Shown here: piece by piece, positions 26,456 to 35,041 of the stretch
Numbering within the stretch: the stretch's first letter is position 1
Layout: each line of letters starts with the position of its first letter
NCBI RefSeq assembly: GCF_004362055.1
Contig: NZ_SNXB01000003.1
Span: 372,001-436,000, forward strand
DNA length: 64,000 bases
Direction: 5' to 3'
DNA from: Flavobacterium sp. 245
Lineage (GTDB): Bacteria; Bacteroidota; Bacteroidia; Flavobacteriales; Flavobacteriaceae
Position numbers and translations under genes: made by a program
The notes under the pieces: generated by a model
Told to the model about the DNA's origin: nothing
The model's input: the letters and a program-made list of their open reading frames with translations, nothing else
Databases searched by the model: none

Positions 26456-27460
26456 ATGAAAACTTCTACTTCTCTCCGCCAAAACTCAAGTTACTTTTAC
26501 TTAATTGGATTACTGAGTTTTCTACTTGCATCGTGTGGCTCTTACCAAAACACTTCTTATTATGACAACGACGGAGTTTATGGTAAATCTACAAACACGT
26601 ACGCACAAACGACTACAACAAGCACCAATAATCAATATAAAGATTACTTTAAATCGCTTCAAGACGACAACCAACCTACCGAAATTTTTACCGATGTAGA
26701 CAATTACGGTAATTACGCTGTCAACGACAGTACTCAAACAGCAACAGCTTACCCAGCTTGGGGAAGTGGAACGACAGAAACTTCGGTAACTTATTATTCT
26801 GATCCAATGTGGTCATGGGGAATCGGATTTGGATGGGGATACCCTTATTATGGATATGGATACGGATACGGATGGGGATATCCATACTACGGATGGGGCT
26901 ATCCAGGCTGGGGCTATCCTGGTTGGGGATACCCAGGATGGGGATATCCAGGTTACGGATACTACAACAATTACTCTTACAGCTACGGAAGAAGAGGATC
27001 TGCTGCTTATTATGGATCTAGAGGATATGCTTCTAGAGACTCATATGCAGGAAGAGGTTCATATACAGGAAGAAATTATGCTGGAAGAAGCACTTATACA
27101 GGAAGAGATTACGCTGGAAGAAATTATGCCGGAAGAAGCAGCAATGGTACAACCAGCAGAGGCTATTCAGATTTCAGAAGAAGTTCATCTGTAAATGGCA
27201 GAACTTATTCAAGCCCAACTTTTACCGATAGAAGAGGTACTGCTCAAAGTCAAAGCAACGGTTATGATTATTCTAATAGAAGATCAAGTGCCGGAACAAC
27301 TAATAGAAGTTATAGCACTCCAAATAATAATTCTTCTAGAACATACTCTCCTAGCCCTTCACGTTCTGATAGTGGCGGCGGCGGAAGAAGCTACAGCGGT
27401 GGCGGCGGTGGCGGAGGCGGAAGATCCTACGGTGGCGGCGGTGGCGGCGGAAGAAGATAA
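26456..27460 (+). CDS. low-complexity Gly/Tyr/Arg-rich lipoprotein
   Basis: A 334-residue protein with a lipoprotein signal ending at Cys27 (LLASCGSY). After a Ser/Thr-rich stretch come GWGYP repeats at about residues 126-170, encoded partly by four 15-bp units at 26891-26950. A region of YAGR, YTGR and SRGY repeats follows, and the C-terminus is poly-glycine broken by RSY and ending GGRR. No enzymatic motif is visible. The base composition is far richer in G than in neighbouring genes, entirely because of the glycine codons. Such proteins are often annotated only as hypothetical. An envelope or matrix structural role is a guess. Other open frames within this gene are by-products of the repeats. 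Confidence 0.8.
   Translation: MKTSTSLRQNSSYFYLIGLLSFLLASCGSYQNTSYYDNDGVYGKSTNTYAQTTTTSTNNQYKDYFKSLQDDNQPTEIFTDVDNYGNYAVNDSTQTATAYPAWGSGTTETSVTYYSDPMWSWGIGFGWGYPYYGYGYGYGWGYPYYGWGYPGWGYPGWGYPGWGYPGYGYYNNYSYSYGRRGSAAYYGSRGYASRDSYAGRGSYTGRNYAGRSTYTGRDYAGRNYAGRSSNGTTSRGYSDFRRSSSVNGRTYSSPTFTDRRGTAQSQSNGYDYSNRRSSAGTTNRSYSTPNNNSSRTYSPSPSRSDSGGGGRSYSGGGGGGGGRSYGGGGGGGRR
26891..26950 (+). repeat. four tandem 15-bp units encoding GWGYP
   Basis: Units start at 26891, 26906, 26921 and 26936, each a variant of GGNTGGGGNTANCCN. Third-base differences show age rather than a recent expansion. Confidence 0.85.
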
Positions 27461-27504
27461 AACTTCCTCCTTAAATCATTCAATCACTTTAAAAACTTAA
27501 CCAG

Positions 27505-29007
27505 ATGAAAAAAATATTCTTCCTTTTAATAACAGGACTTTCTATTTGCGCCTTACATTCACAAGAAGTATCTGATGCTGTTCGTTATGGACAGGACAAT
27601 TTAACTGGAACTGCACGCTTTAGAGCAATGAGCGGCGCATTTGGAGCTGTGGGAGGTGATTTATCATCTCTAGGTGTGAATCCAGCAGGATCTGCAATAT
27701 TCAACAACAATCAGATTGGGATAACTTTCAGCAATCAGACGGTTAAAAATAATTCGAACTATTTTGGCACTGAAACAAGTGAGAAAGACAATTCGTTTAT
27801 ACTTAACCAAGCTGGAGCTGTTTTTGTTTTCAAAGATCATAATCCAAATAGTAATTGGAAGAAAATTGCTATCGGAACCACTTATGAAAATACCAACAAT
27901 TTTAATAGCGATGTATTTTCTGCAGGAACGAATCCAAGAAATTCGATTGATCAATACTTTTTAACTTATGCTAATGGAATTCCATTAAATGTAATCACAG
28001 GAGTTCCTTATCGAGATATGTTTTATGATGAACAGCAAGCCTACTTTGGATATCAAGGATATATCATAAATCCAGTATCCACTGATGGCAATAACACACA
28101 ATACACATCAAATGTTCCCGCTGGAGGTAATTACTACCAAGAAAATGAAATTTACACGAGAGGATACAACAGCAAATTAAGCTTTAACATTGCAACATCT
28201 TATAAAGACAGAATTTATTTTGGAGCCAACCTAAATGTACATATTACCGATTATAGAAGATCAAGCAGTTTTTACGAAGACAACAGTAATCCGTTAGAAG
28301 CAGGCGAAACAATTTCAAACCTTCGTTTTAATAATGACTTATATACTTACGGAAATGGTTTTTCTTTTCAACTAGGCGCAATTGCCAAAGTTACCGAAGC
28401 TTTCCGACTTGGTGTTGCCTACGAATCAAACACATGGTATGATTTATATGACGAAGTAGCTCAGAGCTTATCTACAACAAGACAAGCTGCCGGCGGTCAA
28501 GAAATATATGAATCAATTAATCCAAATCTTATCAATGTTTACGAAAGATACACCTTGCAGACACCTGGTAAATTCACTTTTAGCGGTGCATATGTATTTG
28601 GAAAATCTGGTTTAATTAGTGTTGATTATTCTATTAAAGATTATGCAAACTCAAAATACAAACCAACGAGCGATCCAGGTTTTAGAGGATTAAATGCCGA
28701 CATGAACAGCCAGCTGACATCGAATGGTGAATTAAGAATTGGTGCCGAATATAAAATACAACGTTTAAGCCTTCGTGGAGGATACCGTTTTGAAGGAAGC
28801 CCATACAAAAACGGAACTACAATTGGTGACTTAAACAGTTACTCTGGAGGTTTAGGCTACAGCTTTGGCGCAACTAAATTAGATTTGGCTTATTCTTATT
28901 TAGAAAGAAAATCAAATCAAGGATTTTTTGCAACAGGATTTACTGATGGAGCTAACATTACATCAAAACTTAACAATGTTACCTTGAGTTTATTATTTGA
29001 ATTGTAA
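27505..29007 (+). CDS. OmpP1/FadL-like outer-membrane protein
   Basis: A 500-residue beta-barrel with a signal peptide (first ~19 residues, ending HSQ). The start of the mature part, TARFRAMSGAFGAVGGDLSSLGVNPAGSAIF, is the conserved N-terminal plug of the FadL/OmpP1 transporters, with NPAG as the hallmark. The rest alternates strands and ends in NNVTLSLLFEL, with a terminal aromatic/leucine expected by the barrel assembly machine. It likely lets hydrophobic compounds cross the outer membrane. In Flavobacteria such proteins are sometimes called hemin receptors without proof. It sits 44 bp after the Gly-rich lipoprotein and may be co-transcribed. Confidence 0.85.
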   Translation: MKKIFFLLITGLSICALHSQEVSDAVRYGQDNLTGTARFRAMSGAFGAVGGDLSSLGVNPAGSAIFNNNQIGITFSNQTVKNNSNYFGTETSEKDNSFILNQAGAVFVFKDHNPNSNWKKIAIGTTYENTNNFNSDVFSAGTNPRNSIDQYFLTYANGIPLNVITGVPYRDMFYDEQQAYFGYQGYIINPVSTDGNNTQYTSNVPAGGNYYQENEIYTRGYNSKLSFNIATSYKDRIYFGANLNVHITDYRRSSSFYEDNSNPLEAGETISNLRFNNDLYTYGNGFSFQLGAIAKVTEAFRLGVAYESNTWYDLYDEVAQSLSTTRQAAGGQEIYESINPNLINVYERYTLQTPGKFTFSGAYVFGKSGLISVDYSIKDYANSKYKPTSDPGFRGLNADMNSQLTSNGELRIGAEYKIQRLSLRGGYRFEGSPYKNGTTIGDLNSYSGGLGYSFGATKLDLAYSYLERKSNQGFFATGFTDGANITSKLNNVTLSLLFEL

Positions 29008-29035
29008 TTAGAAATCTAAATAGATGAATGAAAAT

Positions 29036-29070
29036 TTCCGCCAAGTCTTTTACTTGACGGATTTTTTTTA
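29036..29070 (+). terminator. rho-independent terminator after the OmpP1-like gene
   Basis: TCCGCCAAGT and ACTTGACGGA form a stem with one mismatch, followed by a long T-run. Confidence 0.75.
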
Positions 29071-29156
29071 GACAGATTTTAAGAAATTACATTCAATCAA
29101 CATCATAAAAAACACCTAAATGAATCCTAAACAAGCGGTGTTTGAATAAAAAAGTG

Positions 29157-29164
29157 TAATTTTG
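29157..29164 (+). promoter_or_regulatory. -7 box of rimO
   Basis: TAATTTTG matches TAnnTTTG and ends 19 bases before the ATG. Confidence 0.6.
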
Positions 29165-29183
29165 CACTCCAATTTATAAAAGT

Positions 29184-30497
29184 ATGAGAACCAAGTCTTT
29201 AAAAAAGAACAAAATTAACGTAATCACTCTTGGGTGTTCAAAAAATGTTTATGACAGTGAAGTCCTAATGGGACAGCTGCGTGCTAATGGAAAAGAAGTT
29301 GAACATGAAGCTCCTGCAGAAAAAGAAGGAAACATTATTGTAATTAACACTTGTGGTTTTATTGATAACGCTAAAGCCGAATCAGTAAATATGATTTTGG
29401 AATATGCAGACAAAAAAGACAGAGGCTTAGTAGACAAAGTTTTTGTAACTGGATGTTTATCTGAACGCTATAGACCAGATTTAGAAAAAGAAATTCCGAA
29501 CGTAGATCAATATTTTGGCACAACCGAACTACCTCAACTTTTAAAAGCTTTAGGAGCGGATTATAAACATGAATTATTAGGAGAACGTTTAACTACGACT
29601 CCAAAAAATTACGCATACCTAAAAATTGCAGAAGGATGCGACAGACCATGTAGTTTTTGTGCAATTCCACTTATGCGTGGCGCACATATTTCTCAGCCGA
29701 TTGAAAAATTAGTAAAAGAAGCTCAAGGTTTGGCAAAAAACGGAGTTAAAGAACTAATTTTAATTGCTCAGGATTTAACGTATTACGGTCTTGATCTTTA
29801 TAAAAAAAGAAATCTTGCTGAACTTTTAGAAGCATTGGTAAAAGTTGAGGGAATCGAATGGATTCGTTTACATTATGCCTTTCCTACTGGTTTCCCAATG
29901 GATGTTCTGGAAGTTATGAAACGTGAACCAAAGATTTGTAATTATATTGATATTCCGTTGCAACACATTTCAGATTCTATTTTGAAATCGATGCGACGTG
30001 GTACAACTCAGGCTAAAACAACTCAATTATTAAAAGATTTCCGTGCTGCTGTTCCAGGAATGGCAATTAGAACAACTTTAATTGTAGGATATCCAGGTGA
30101 AACTCAGGAAGATTTTGAGATTCTGAAAGATTTTGTTCAAGAAATGAAGTTTGACAGAATGGGATGTTTTGCTTATTCTCATGAAGAAAACACGCATGCC
30201 TATCTATTAGAAGATAATGTTCCGGATGATGTGAAACAAGCCAGAGCAAATGAAATAATGGAACTTCAGTCGCAAATTTCTTGGGATTTAAACCAAGAAA
30301 AAGTTGGACAAGTTTACAAATGCATCATTGACAGAAAAGAAGGAGCGCATTTTGTAGGCCGAACAGAGTTTGATAGCCCAGATGTTGACAATGAAGTTTT
30401 GATTGATGCCTCTAAACATTATGTAAAAACAGGTGAATTTGTTAATATTAGAATAATAGAAGCTACAGAATTTGATTTATACGGAGAACCTGCTTAA
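29184..30497 (+). CDS. rimO: ribosomal protein S12 methylthiotransferase RimO
   Basis: A 437-residue radical-SAM enzyme. The N-terminal MTTase domain has three cluster-binding cysteines: Cys18 (LGCSKN), Cys57 (NTCGF) and Cys91 (GCLSERY). The radical-SAM motif CDRPCSFC supplies Cys152, Cys156 and Cys159. A TRAM domain ends the protein (VGRTEFDSPDVDNEV). It adds a methylthio group to an aspartate of S12 in the small subunit. The LGCSKN-VYDSE start and length separate it from MiaB. It is followed by the small Gly-rich secreted protein on the same strand. Confidence 0.96.
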   Translation: MRTKSLKKNKINVITLGCSKNVYDSEVLMGQLRANGKEVEHEAPAEKEGNIIVINTCGFIDNAKAESVNMILEYADKKDRGLVDKVFVTGCLSERYRPDLEKEIPNVDQYFGTTELPQLLKALGADYKHELLGERLTTTPKNYAYLKIAEGCDRPCSFCAIPLMRGAHISQPIEKLVKEAQGLAKNGVKELILIAQDLTYYGLDLYKKRNLAELLEALVKVEGIEWIRLHYAFPTGFPMDVLEVMKREPKICNYIDIPLQHISDSILKSMRRGTTQAKTTQLLKDFRAAVPGMAIRTTLIVGYPGETQEDFEILKDFVQEMKFDRMGCFAYSHEENTHAYLLEDNVPDDVKQARANEIMELQSQISWDLNQEKVGQVYKCIIDRKEGAHFVGRTEFDSPDVDNEVLIDASKHYVKTGEFVNIRIIEATEFDLYGEPA

Positions 30498-30537
30498 ATT
30501 TACGCTAAATTATTGTCAATTTAGATAAAAACTCACT

Positions 30538-31089
30538 ATGAAACCTACGAACATATTTTTTCTCTTGATTTTCACTATATGTTGTTCTAACTCAGCATCC
30601 GCTCAATATGGAGGCGGGTATGGCGGTTACAATAATGGCTACGGCGGCGGCGGTTATGGACGCAGTGGCGGAATGGGAATGGATAGAAGCATGATGTCCG
30701 GACCACAAAGCTCTCCAAGCAAACCAAAAGAGATTCCTGCCGAAGAAACTGCAGCTAAAATCGTTGAACAATTGAAACCAGAACTAAAACTTGATGACCT
30801 TCAAGCTATTGCAATTACAAATGTTTTGGCAGACAGTATGAAAGAACAAGGAGTTCTTTTGAAAAACGAAAGCAGCAGCCAGGATGAAAAAATCGAGCAG
30901 ATTAAAGCCTTAAGAGAAAGCACAAATAAAAAAATTAATGCTTTCTTAAATCCAGACCAAGTAGAAAAATATGCTGCTTTTATGGCCAATTTTAAGGAAA
31001 TCAAAAAAGAAAAATCAAAAAAGAAAAAAGATTCTAAAGATAAGAAAGAAGCAACAGAAGAAGAAAAAACAATAAAAGCTGAAGAATAA
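30538..31089 (+). CDS. small secreted Gly-rich protein with charged helical C-terminus
   Basis: A 183-residue protein with a signal peptide (about 22 residues, ending SASAQ). A short Gly/Tyr-rich stretch (QYGGGYGGYNNGYGGGG) precedes a helical region containing EETAAKIVEQLKPELKLDDLQ and FLNPDQVEKYAAF, which is reminiscent of Spy/CpxP-type periplasmic helices with their LNPDQ-like motif. The C-terminus is a Lys/Glu run. It lies between rimO and an amidase on the same strand, 29 bp from the latter. I do not recognise a named family. Confidence 0.75.
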   Translation: MKPTNIFFLLIFTICCSNSASAQYGGGYGGYNNGYGGGGYGRSGGMGMDRSMMSGPQSSPSKPKEIPAEETAAKIVEQLKPELKLDDLQAIAITNVLADSMKEQGVLLKNESSSQDEKIEQIKALRESTNKKINAFLNPDQVEKYAAFMANFKEIKKEKSKKKKDSKDKKEATEEEKTIKAEE

Positions 31090-31118
31090 TTTTTTTAAGA
31101 CTTCAACTCAAAATGTAA

Positions 31119-32030
31119 ATGGTCATGATAAAAAAACATTTTTGTTATTTGATTTTAGCAATTATTATAACTTCTTGCTCTACAAATCCCTATAAAACTA
31201 CCGAAAAGGCATACGATCAACAGCTTAAAACTTTAGAGAATCAAATTACAAGTAAAGACCCACAGGCAATTCCAGCCATTAGTCCGGTTGTAATTGATAC
31301 TACATATGCCGCGCAATTAGGCATTGTAAAAGATACTTTATCAAAAACGGGGTCTACTCATTTAGTGAACGGCATAACAACAGAATGGATTGGAACGGTA
31401 AATTTCAATTTAAGAAAGCCAAGTTTTATTATCATTCATCATACAGCTCAAGATTCACTAAAGCAGACTATCAATACTTTTACTAAAACTAAAACGCAGG
31501 TTAGTGCGCATTATATTATTTCGGAAAACGGAAAAGTTGTGCAAATGCTGAATGATTATTTACGAGCATGGCATGCTGGCGCTGCAACTTGGGGGAAAAA
31601 TACTGATATTAACTCGAGCTCGATTGGAATTGAACTGGACAATAACGGTTTCAAACCTTTTACTGAAAGCCAAATCAGCAGTTTAGTAGCGCTTTTGACA
31701 AAATTGAAAAAAGATTATAATATTCCGACTCAAAACATTATAGGTCACTCTGATATTGCTCCAGGAAGAAAACAAGACCCAAGTGCTTTATTTCCTTGGA
31801 AAACGTTAGCTGAAAAAGGTTTCGGAATTTGGCCGGATGAAGTTTTAGAAGAAGCTCCTTTTGATTTTAAAATTGAACAAGCATTGAGAATTATTGGTTA
31901 CAACACAAAAAATCTTTCTGCTGCAATTATGGCTTTTAAACTACATTATATTCAAACTGATGTAAGCCCAACTTTAGATAGAAAAACAATTGATACAATC
32001 TACTCAATTTACAAGAAACAAGTTCAGTAA
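31119..32030 (+). CDS. N-acetylmuramoyl-L-alanine amidase (Amidase_2) lipoprotein
   Basis: A 303-residue envelope lipoprotein with Cys20 in IIITSCSTN. An alternative start two codons later (31125) is possible. The amidase_2 domain spans about residues 95-245. Zinc ligands are His107 (IIIHHT) and His210 (IIGHSDIAPGRKQDP), with the second metal ligand Asp220 and Glu172 nearby. A C-terminal peptidoglycan-binding-like helix bundle follows (RIIGYNTKNLSAAIMAFKLHY). It cuts the amide between MurNAc and the stem peptide, most likely in recycling or turnover in the periplasm, like AmpD/AmiD. It ends with a strong terminator. Confidence 0.9.
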   Translation: MVMIKKHFCYLILAIIITSCSTNPYKTTEKAYDQQLKTLENQITSKDPQAIPAISPVVIDTTYAAQLGIVKDTLSKTGSTHLVNGITTEWIGTVNFNLRKPSFIIIHHTAQDSLKQTINTFTKTKTQVSAHYIISENGKVVQMLNDYLRAWHAGAATWGKNTDINSSSIGIELDNNGFKPFTESQISSLVALLTKLKKDYNIPTQNIIGHSDIAPGRKQDPSALFPWKTLAEKGFGIWPDEVLEEAPFDFKIEQALRIIGYNTKNLSAAIMAFKLHYIQTDVSPTLDRKTIDTIYSIYKKQVQ

Positions 32031-32057
32031 ATAATAAAATTGGATTCAAAATATATA

Positions 32058-32090
32058 ACGCATTTCTAGTTTTAGAAATGCGTTTTTTTT
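32058..32090 (+). terminator. rho-independent terminator of the amidase gene
   Basis: ACGCATTTCTA at 32058-32068 pairs with TAGAAATGCGT at 32073-32083 and is followed by an uninterrupted T-run. Confidence 0.85.
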
Positions 32091-32339
32091 ATTCTAATTA
32101 TCCAAAAACAGACAATATAAATACTACCAAAACACCTATGTAGTCCATCTGTGCAAATACATTTTTAACGACAAATTTCATTGTGGACATTATTAGATAA
32201 CCGAAAATTACTGCTACAAGACGCATTGCGATACGTCTTTACATTAAAATTCCATTAACAAACATTTTTTATTACAACACATTAAAGAACTCTCAATAAT
32301 CCATATAATTAACGACCTAATCTTTACCAAAAATAAAAA
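32091..32339. other. intergenic gap, possible decayed repeat
   Basis: No gene is visible. A short inverted pair AAGACG/CGTCTT at 32218-32239 around CATTGCGATA resembles a decayed dispersed repeat. The rest is AT-rich. Confidence 0.4.
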
Positions 32340-32371
32340 AGCTGCCAAAACATTAATATGTTTCGACAGCT
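32340..32371 (-). terminator. rho-independent terminator of the porin gene
   Basis: AGCTGCCAAAACAT and ATGTTTCGACAGCT form an imperfect hairpin, with a T-run on the minus-strand side. Confidence 0.7.
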
Positions 32372-32404
32372 CCAAAAAAAAAAAAAAAATATCAATCTTT
32401 ATCT

Positions 32405-33478
32405 CTAGAAAGAGTATGTTGTAGCTATAAGAGCGTAGAATGATCCGCCTGTTGGCAATGCATCGCTATCTAAAAAGATATCTTCAGATGCAGCATCGTA
32501 TCTTAGCTCAGGAATTATTGTTAGTTTTCCAACTTTGTAGTTTAAAGAAACTGTGTTTGCAAAAACATTTGAACCTGTTAAAGTTCCTAAACTTGGAGCA
32601 GCATCTTTGGCATCAAAATATTCCATTCTGTAAGCCAATAATAATGATGGCGAGAAAGTATAATTTGCGTATCCTACTAATGAGAACCATTCTCCATCTA
32701 AATCGCCGTCAAAATCATTTTTTGTTTTAGCATAAGTCGCATTAAAACCAAGACCAAAACTGTCACTTATTGTTTTTGATGCCACTAAATCGATTTGTGT
32801 TTTATTTTCATCAGATGCCGGATTACTGCTTCCTGAAGTAAAGTTCAAGTATGCACTTCCTGTTTCACCAATATATCCTAGTTGCCCAATAAATGTTTTT
32901 TGAGTTGAACCAGCATCCATAGCTGATTTAAAATCTGTTGGATTAGTTATACCAAACATTGCCGTAAATTTTCCTGAAGTATATTGTGCTTTTACCCCAG
33001 TATTAAAGAAAGGCCCATAAGAGAAAGCATATGACATGCTGTAATTTTTATTATCAACAGCATCTAATACTTCATAACCAATATGAGTACCAAAACTACC
33101 CGCTACGAATTTAAATTTATCAGTAACATTATAAGTAAAAAACAATTGTTTAATTAAAAATTTTGCAGTTATATCTTTATCTGTTGTTTCATTATATGAA
33201 AATTCGCCTGCTCTTTTTCCGAATCCTAAGTCTACAAATACAGAAGCTTTTCCGAAAGTATGACCTGCTTCAATAGATGCCATCCCTAGTTCAAACGAAT
33301 TCTGCGAGTTGGTAAAGCTCGTTAATCCGTTCATTTGTTTAGAAAAATCATATTTATAGTACGCATCTGCTGATCCGCCCCATGTTGTTGCTGGTGAAAC
33401 TGGAGTTTCTGTATCATCTTGAGCAAAAGCAAAAGAACTCGTTAACATCGCGGCTAAAATGTGTAATACTTTTTTCAT
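32405..33478 (-). CDS. porin-like outer-membrane beta-barrel protein
   Basis: A 357-residue protein with a signal peptide ending FAFAQ (residue 20). The mature part begins with WGGSADAYYKYDFS and continues as alternating strands (GMASIEAGHTFGKASVFVDLGFGKRAG, YRMEYFDAK), ending in YALIATTYSF with a terminal Phe, the typical barrel signature. In other Flavobacteria a similar protein sits next to ammonium transporter genes. No such gene is here, so the substrate is unknown. It is monocistronic, with a 587-bp AT-rich region upstream. Confidence 0.85.
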   Translation of the reverse strand: MKKVLHILAAMLTSSFAFAQDDTETPVSPATTWGGSADAYYKYDFSKQMNGLTSFTNSQNSFELGMASIEAGHTFGKASVFVDLGFGKRAGEFSYNETTDKDITAKFLIKQLFFTYNVTDKFKFVAGSFGTHIGYEVLDAVDNKNYSMSYAFSYGPFFNTGVKAQYTSGKFTAMFGITNPTDFKSAMDAGSTQKTFIGQLGYIGETGSAYLNFTSGSSNPASDENKTQIDLVASKTISDSFGLGFNATYAKTKNDFDGDLDGEWFSLVGYANYTFSPSLLLAYRMEYFDAKDAAPSLGTLTGSNVFANTVSLNYKVGKLTIIPELRYDAASEDIFLDSDALPTGGSFYALIATTYSF

Positions 33479-34006
33479 GTTGTAATTGGTTTTTGGTTAT
33501 TAATTGATTCTGGTTAGTTAATCTTTATATAGCTGTAATTAATAGTATATGTCAATCCTAAAAGTCCCTCATCACCCTCAAAAAACCCCTTCATTTTCAT
33601 TAGCGAATTTATTAACTTTTGTATGAGTAGAACAATTGAAAACAACTTTTTTGATGTTTTACAGGCAGAATTATGGATTACAAAAATTTAATAACCAATA
33701 ATCGTTATTTGATATTTATATCGATTCATTTTTGAAAATTCAATAACGCATTTTTTACAAATTTTAAATTTTAAAAAGGGTCAGCAACAAAAAAATAACA
33801 AAAAACCAAGTAAAAACAGCATAATTAAACACTAAAAATAAATCAACCCCTAAAAATTTAGGGGTACTTGTAAAAAATAATTAAAAACATTTCAATTGCC
33901 ATCAAAAACAAATATATTAAAAACAGTAATTTCACAAAAACAAAATTCCTACAAAAATAAACCTACAAAACAGCTTTAAACTATACATTCAATTCTACAT
34001 TTTAAC
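33479..34006. other. long AT-rich intergenic region with one short palindrome
   Basis: No open reading frame is convincing. It holds the upstream region of the porin gene. The 20-base palindrome ACCCCTAAAAATTTAGGGGT at 33846-33865 is the only clear structure and could be an operator. No TAnnTTTG box was found near the porin start on the minus strand. Confidence 0.5.
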
Positions 34007-34014
34007 AACAAAAA

Positions 34015-34040
34015 AAGGCCTGTTCAAAATGGAACAGGCC
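34015..34040 (-). terminator. rho-independent terminator of the GH5 gene
   Basis: AGGCCTGTTC at 34015-34024 pairs with GAACAGGCCT at 34031-34040, with a T-run on the minus-strand side. Confidence 0.85.
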
Positions 34041-34065
34041 TCAATAAAGAACAGAAAGATTTTTT

Positions 34066-35031
34066 CTATTCCTTCGTATTATATTTTCTTAAAAACTCTC
34101 TAACTTTTATTCCTGATTCTTTTAAATCTTCGTCTTTCCATTTCCCTTCCGATTTTGCAGATTTATTGAGAATGGAACAAGTTTCATCTTTATCAGAAAC
34201 CGACCATGTAATCCAGCTTAACTTTTTTGATTCCATCCAATCGATGTATTCCTGCCAAGCTTTTATATTTAATGGGCCGTCACCAGACGCTTCCATCCCG
34301 GCAGATTCTGAAATAAAAACTGGAAGTCCGCTTTTTATGGCAGCATCAGTTCGATCTCTTAATTCCTTTCCGTGTGTTGCCGCATAAAAATGCATCGTGT
34401 ACATAATATTAGAGTAACCAACAATAGGATCTTCTGCTGGAAGATTAATGTCTTGATCCCAGTGCGGACAGCCAACCAAAATAACATTATTAGGATCGTT
34501 TTCCCTGATTATACGAATTATCTCTTCTGCATAATTTTTAACTTCCCACCAAGTTTCATAATCGGGCTCATTAAAGACCTCATATATTATATTAGGATAC
34601 TTGGAATATTTTTTTGACATCTCAGCAAAAAAAGCCGATGCTTCTTTCAAATTAATATTATGGCTGTGCCAGTCAATAATAACATAAATATCTGATTTGA
34701 TAGCACCGTTTACAACCGCTTCAATCTTTTCTTTTGAAAGCTGCGGTTCTTTCATGTAAGACATCTCACCTAACTCAATTCCTGTTGCCGCTCTGACAAC
34801 ATTGCAATTAAAATCTTTTTTTAGCCAGCTTACAGCTTTTTCATTATAAAATCTCGGCCACATGCTATGCCAACCAAAACTCAATCCACGTAAAACAATC
34901 GGATCATTATTTTTATCAACTAATTGCGTTCCGTTAACACTTAACTGCCCATGCTTTTTGACAAACTGAGCCTGTAAAACGCATGAAAAAAACAGCAAAG
35001 CAATCACATAAAAATGATTTTTTGATTTCAT
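34066..35031 (-). CDS. GH5 family endo-glycosidase (cellulase/mannanase type)
   Basis: A 321-residue secreted enzyme with a signal peptide ending VLQAQ. A Cys at 17 makes lipidation possible but unlikely. The GH5 (beta/alpha)8 barrel shows the acid/base Glu155 in FNEPD and the nucleophile Glu242 in FISESAG, with IDWHSH (119-124) and YTMHFYA (211-217) as conserved substrate contacts. This spacing is that of GH5 subfamily 2-like endoglucanases, which often also cut glucomannan. It is the last gene of the leftward SusCD operon. Inferred job: cutting glucomannan backbone chains at beta-1,4 bonds. Confidence 0.88.
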   Translation of the reverse strand: MKSKNHFYVIALLFFSCVLQAQFVKKHGQLSVNGTQLVDKNNDPIVLRGLSFGWHSMWPRFYNEKAVSWLKKDFNCNVVRAATGIELGEMSYMKEPQLSKEKIEAVVNGAIKSDIYVIIDWHSHNINLKEASAFFAEMSKKYSKYPNIIYEVFNEPDYETWWEVKNYAEEIIRIIRENDPNNVILVGCPHWDQDINLPAEDPIVGYSNIMYTMHFYAATHGKELRDRTDAAIKSGLPVFISESAGMEASGDGPLNIKAWQEYIDWMESKKLSWITWSVSDKDETCSILNKSAKSEGKWKDEDLKESGIKVREFLRKYNTKE

Positions 35032-35041
35032 AAATTAAGAT

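Noticed and set aside
26829..27500. Two extra open frames (121 and 101 codons) on the plus strand
   Set aside because: They are alternative frames of the Gly-rich repeats with unnatural composition and no signal or domain.
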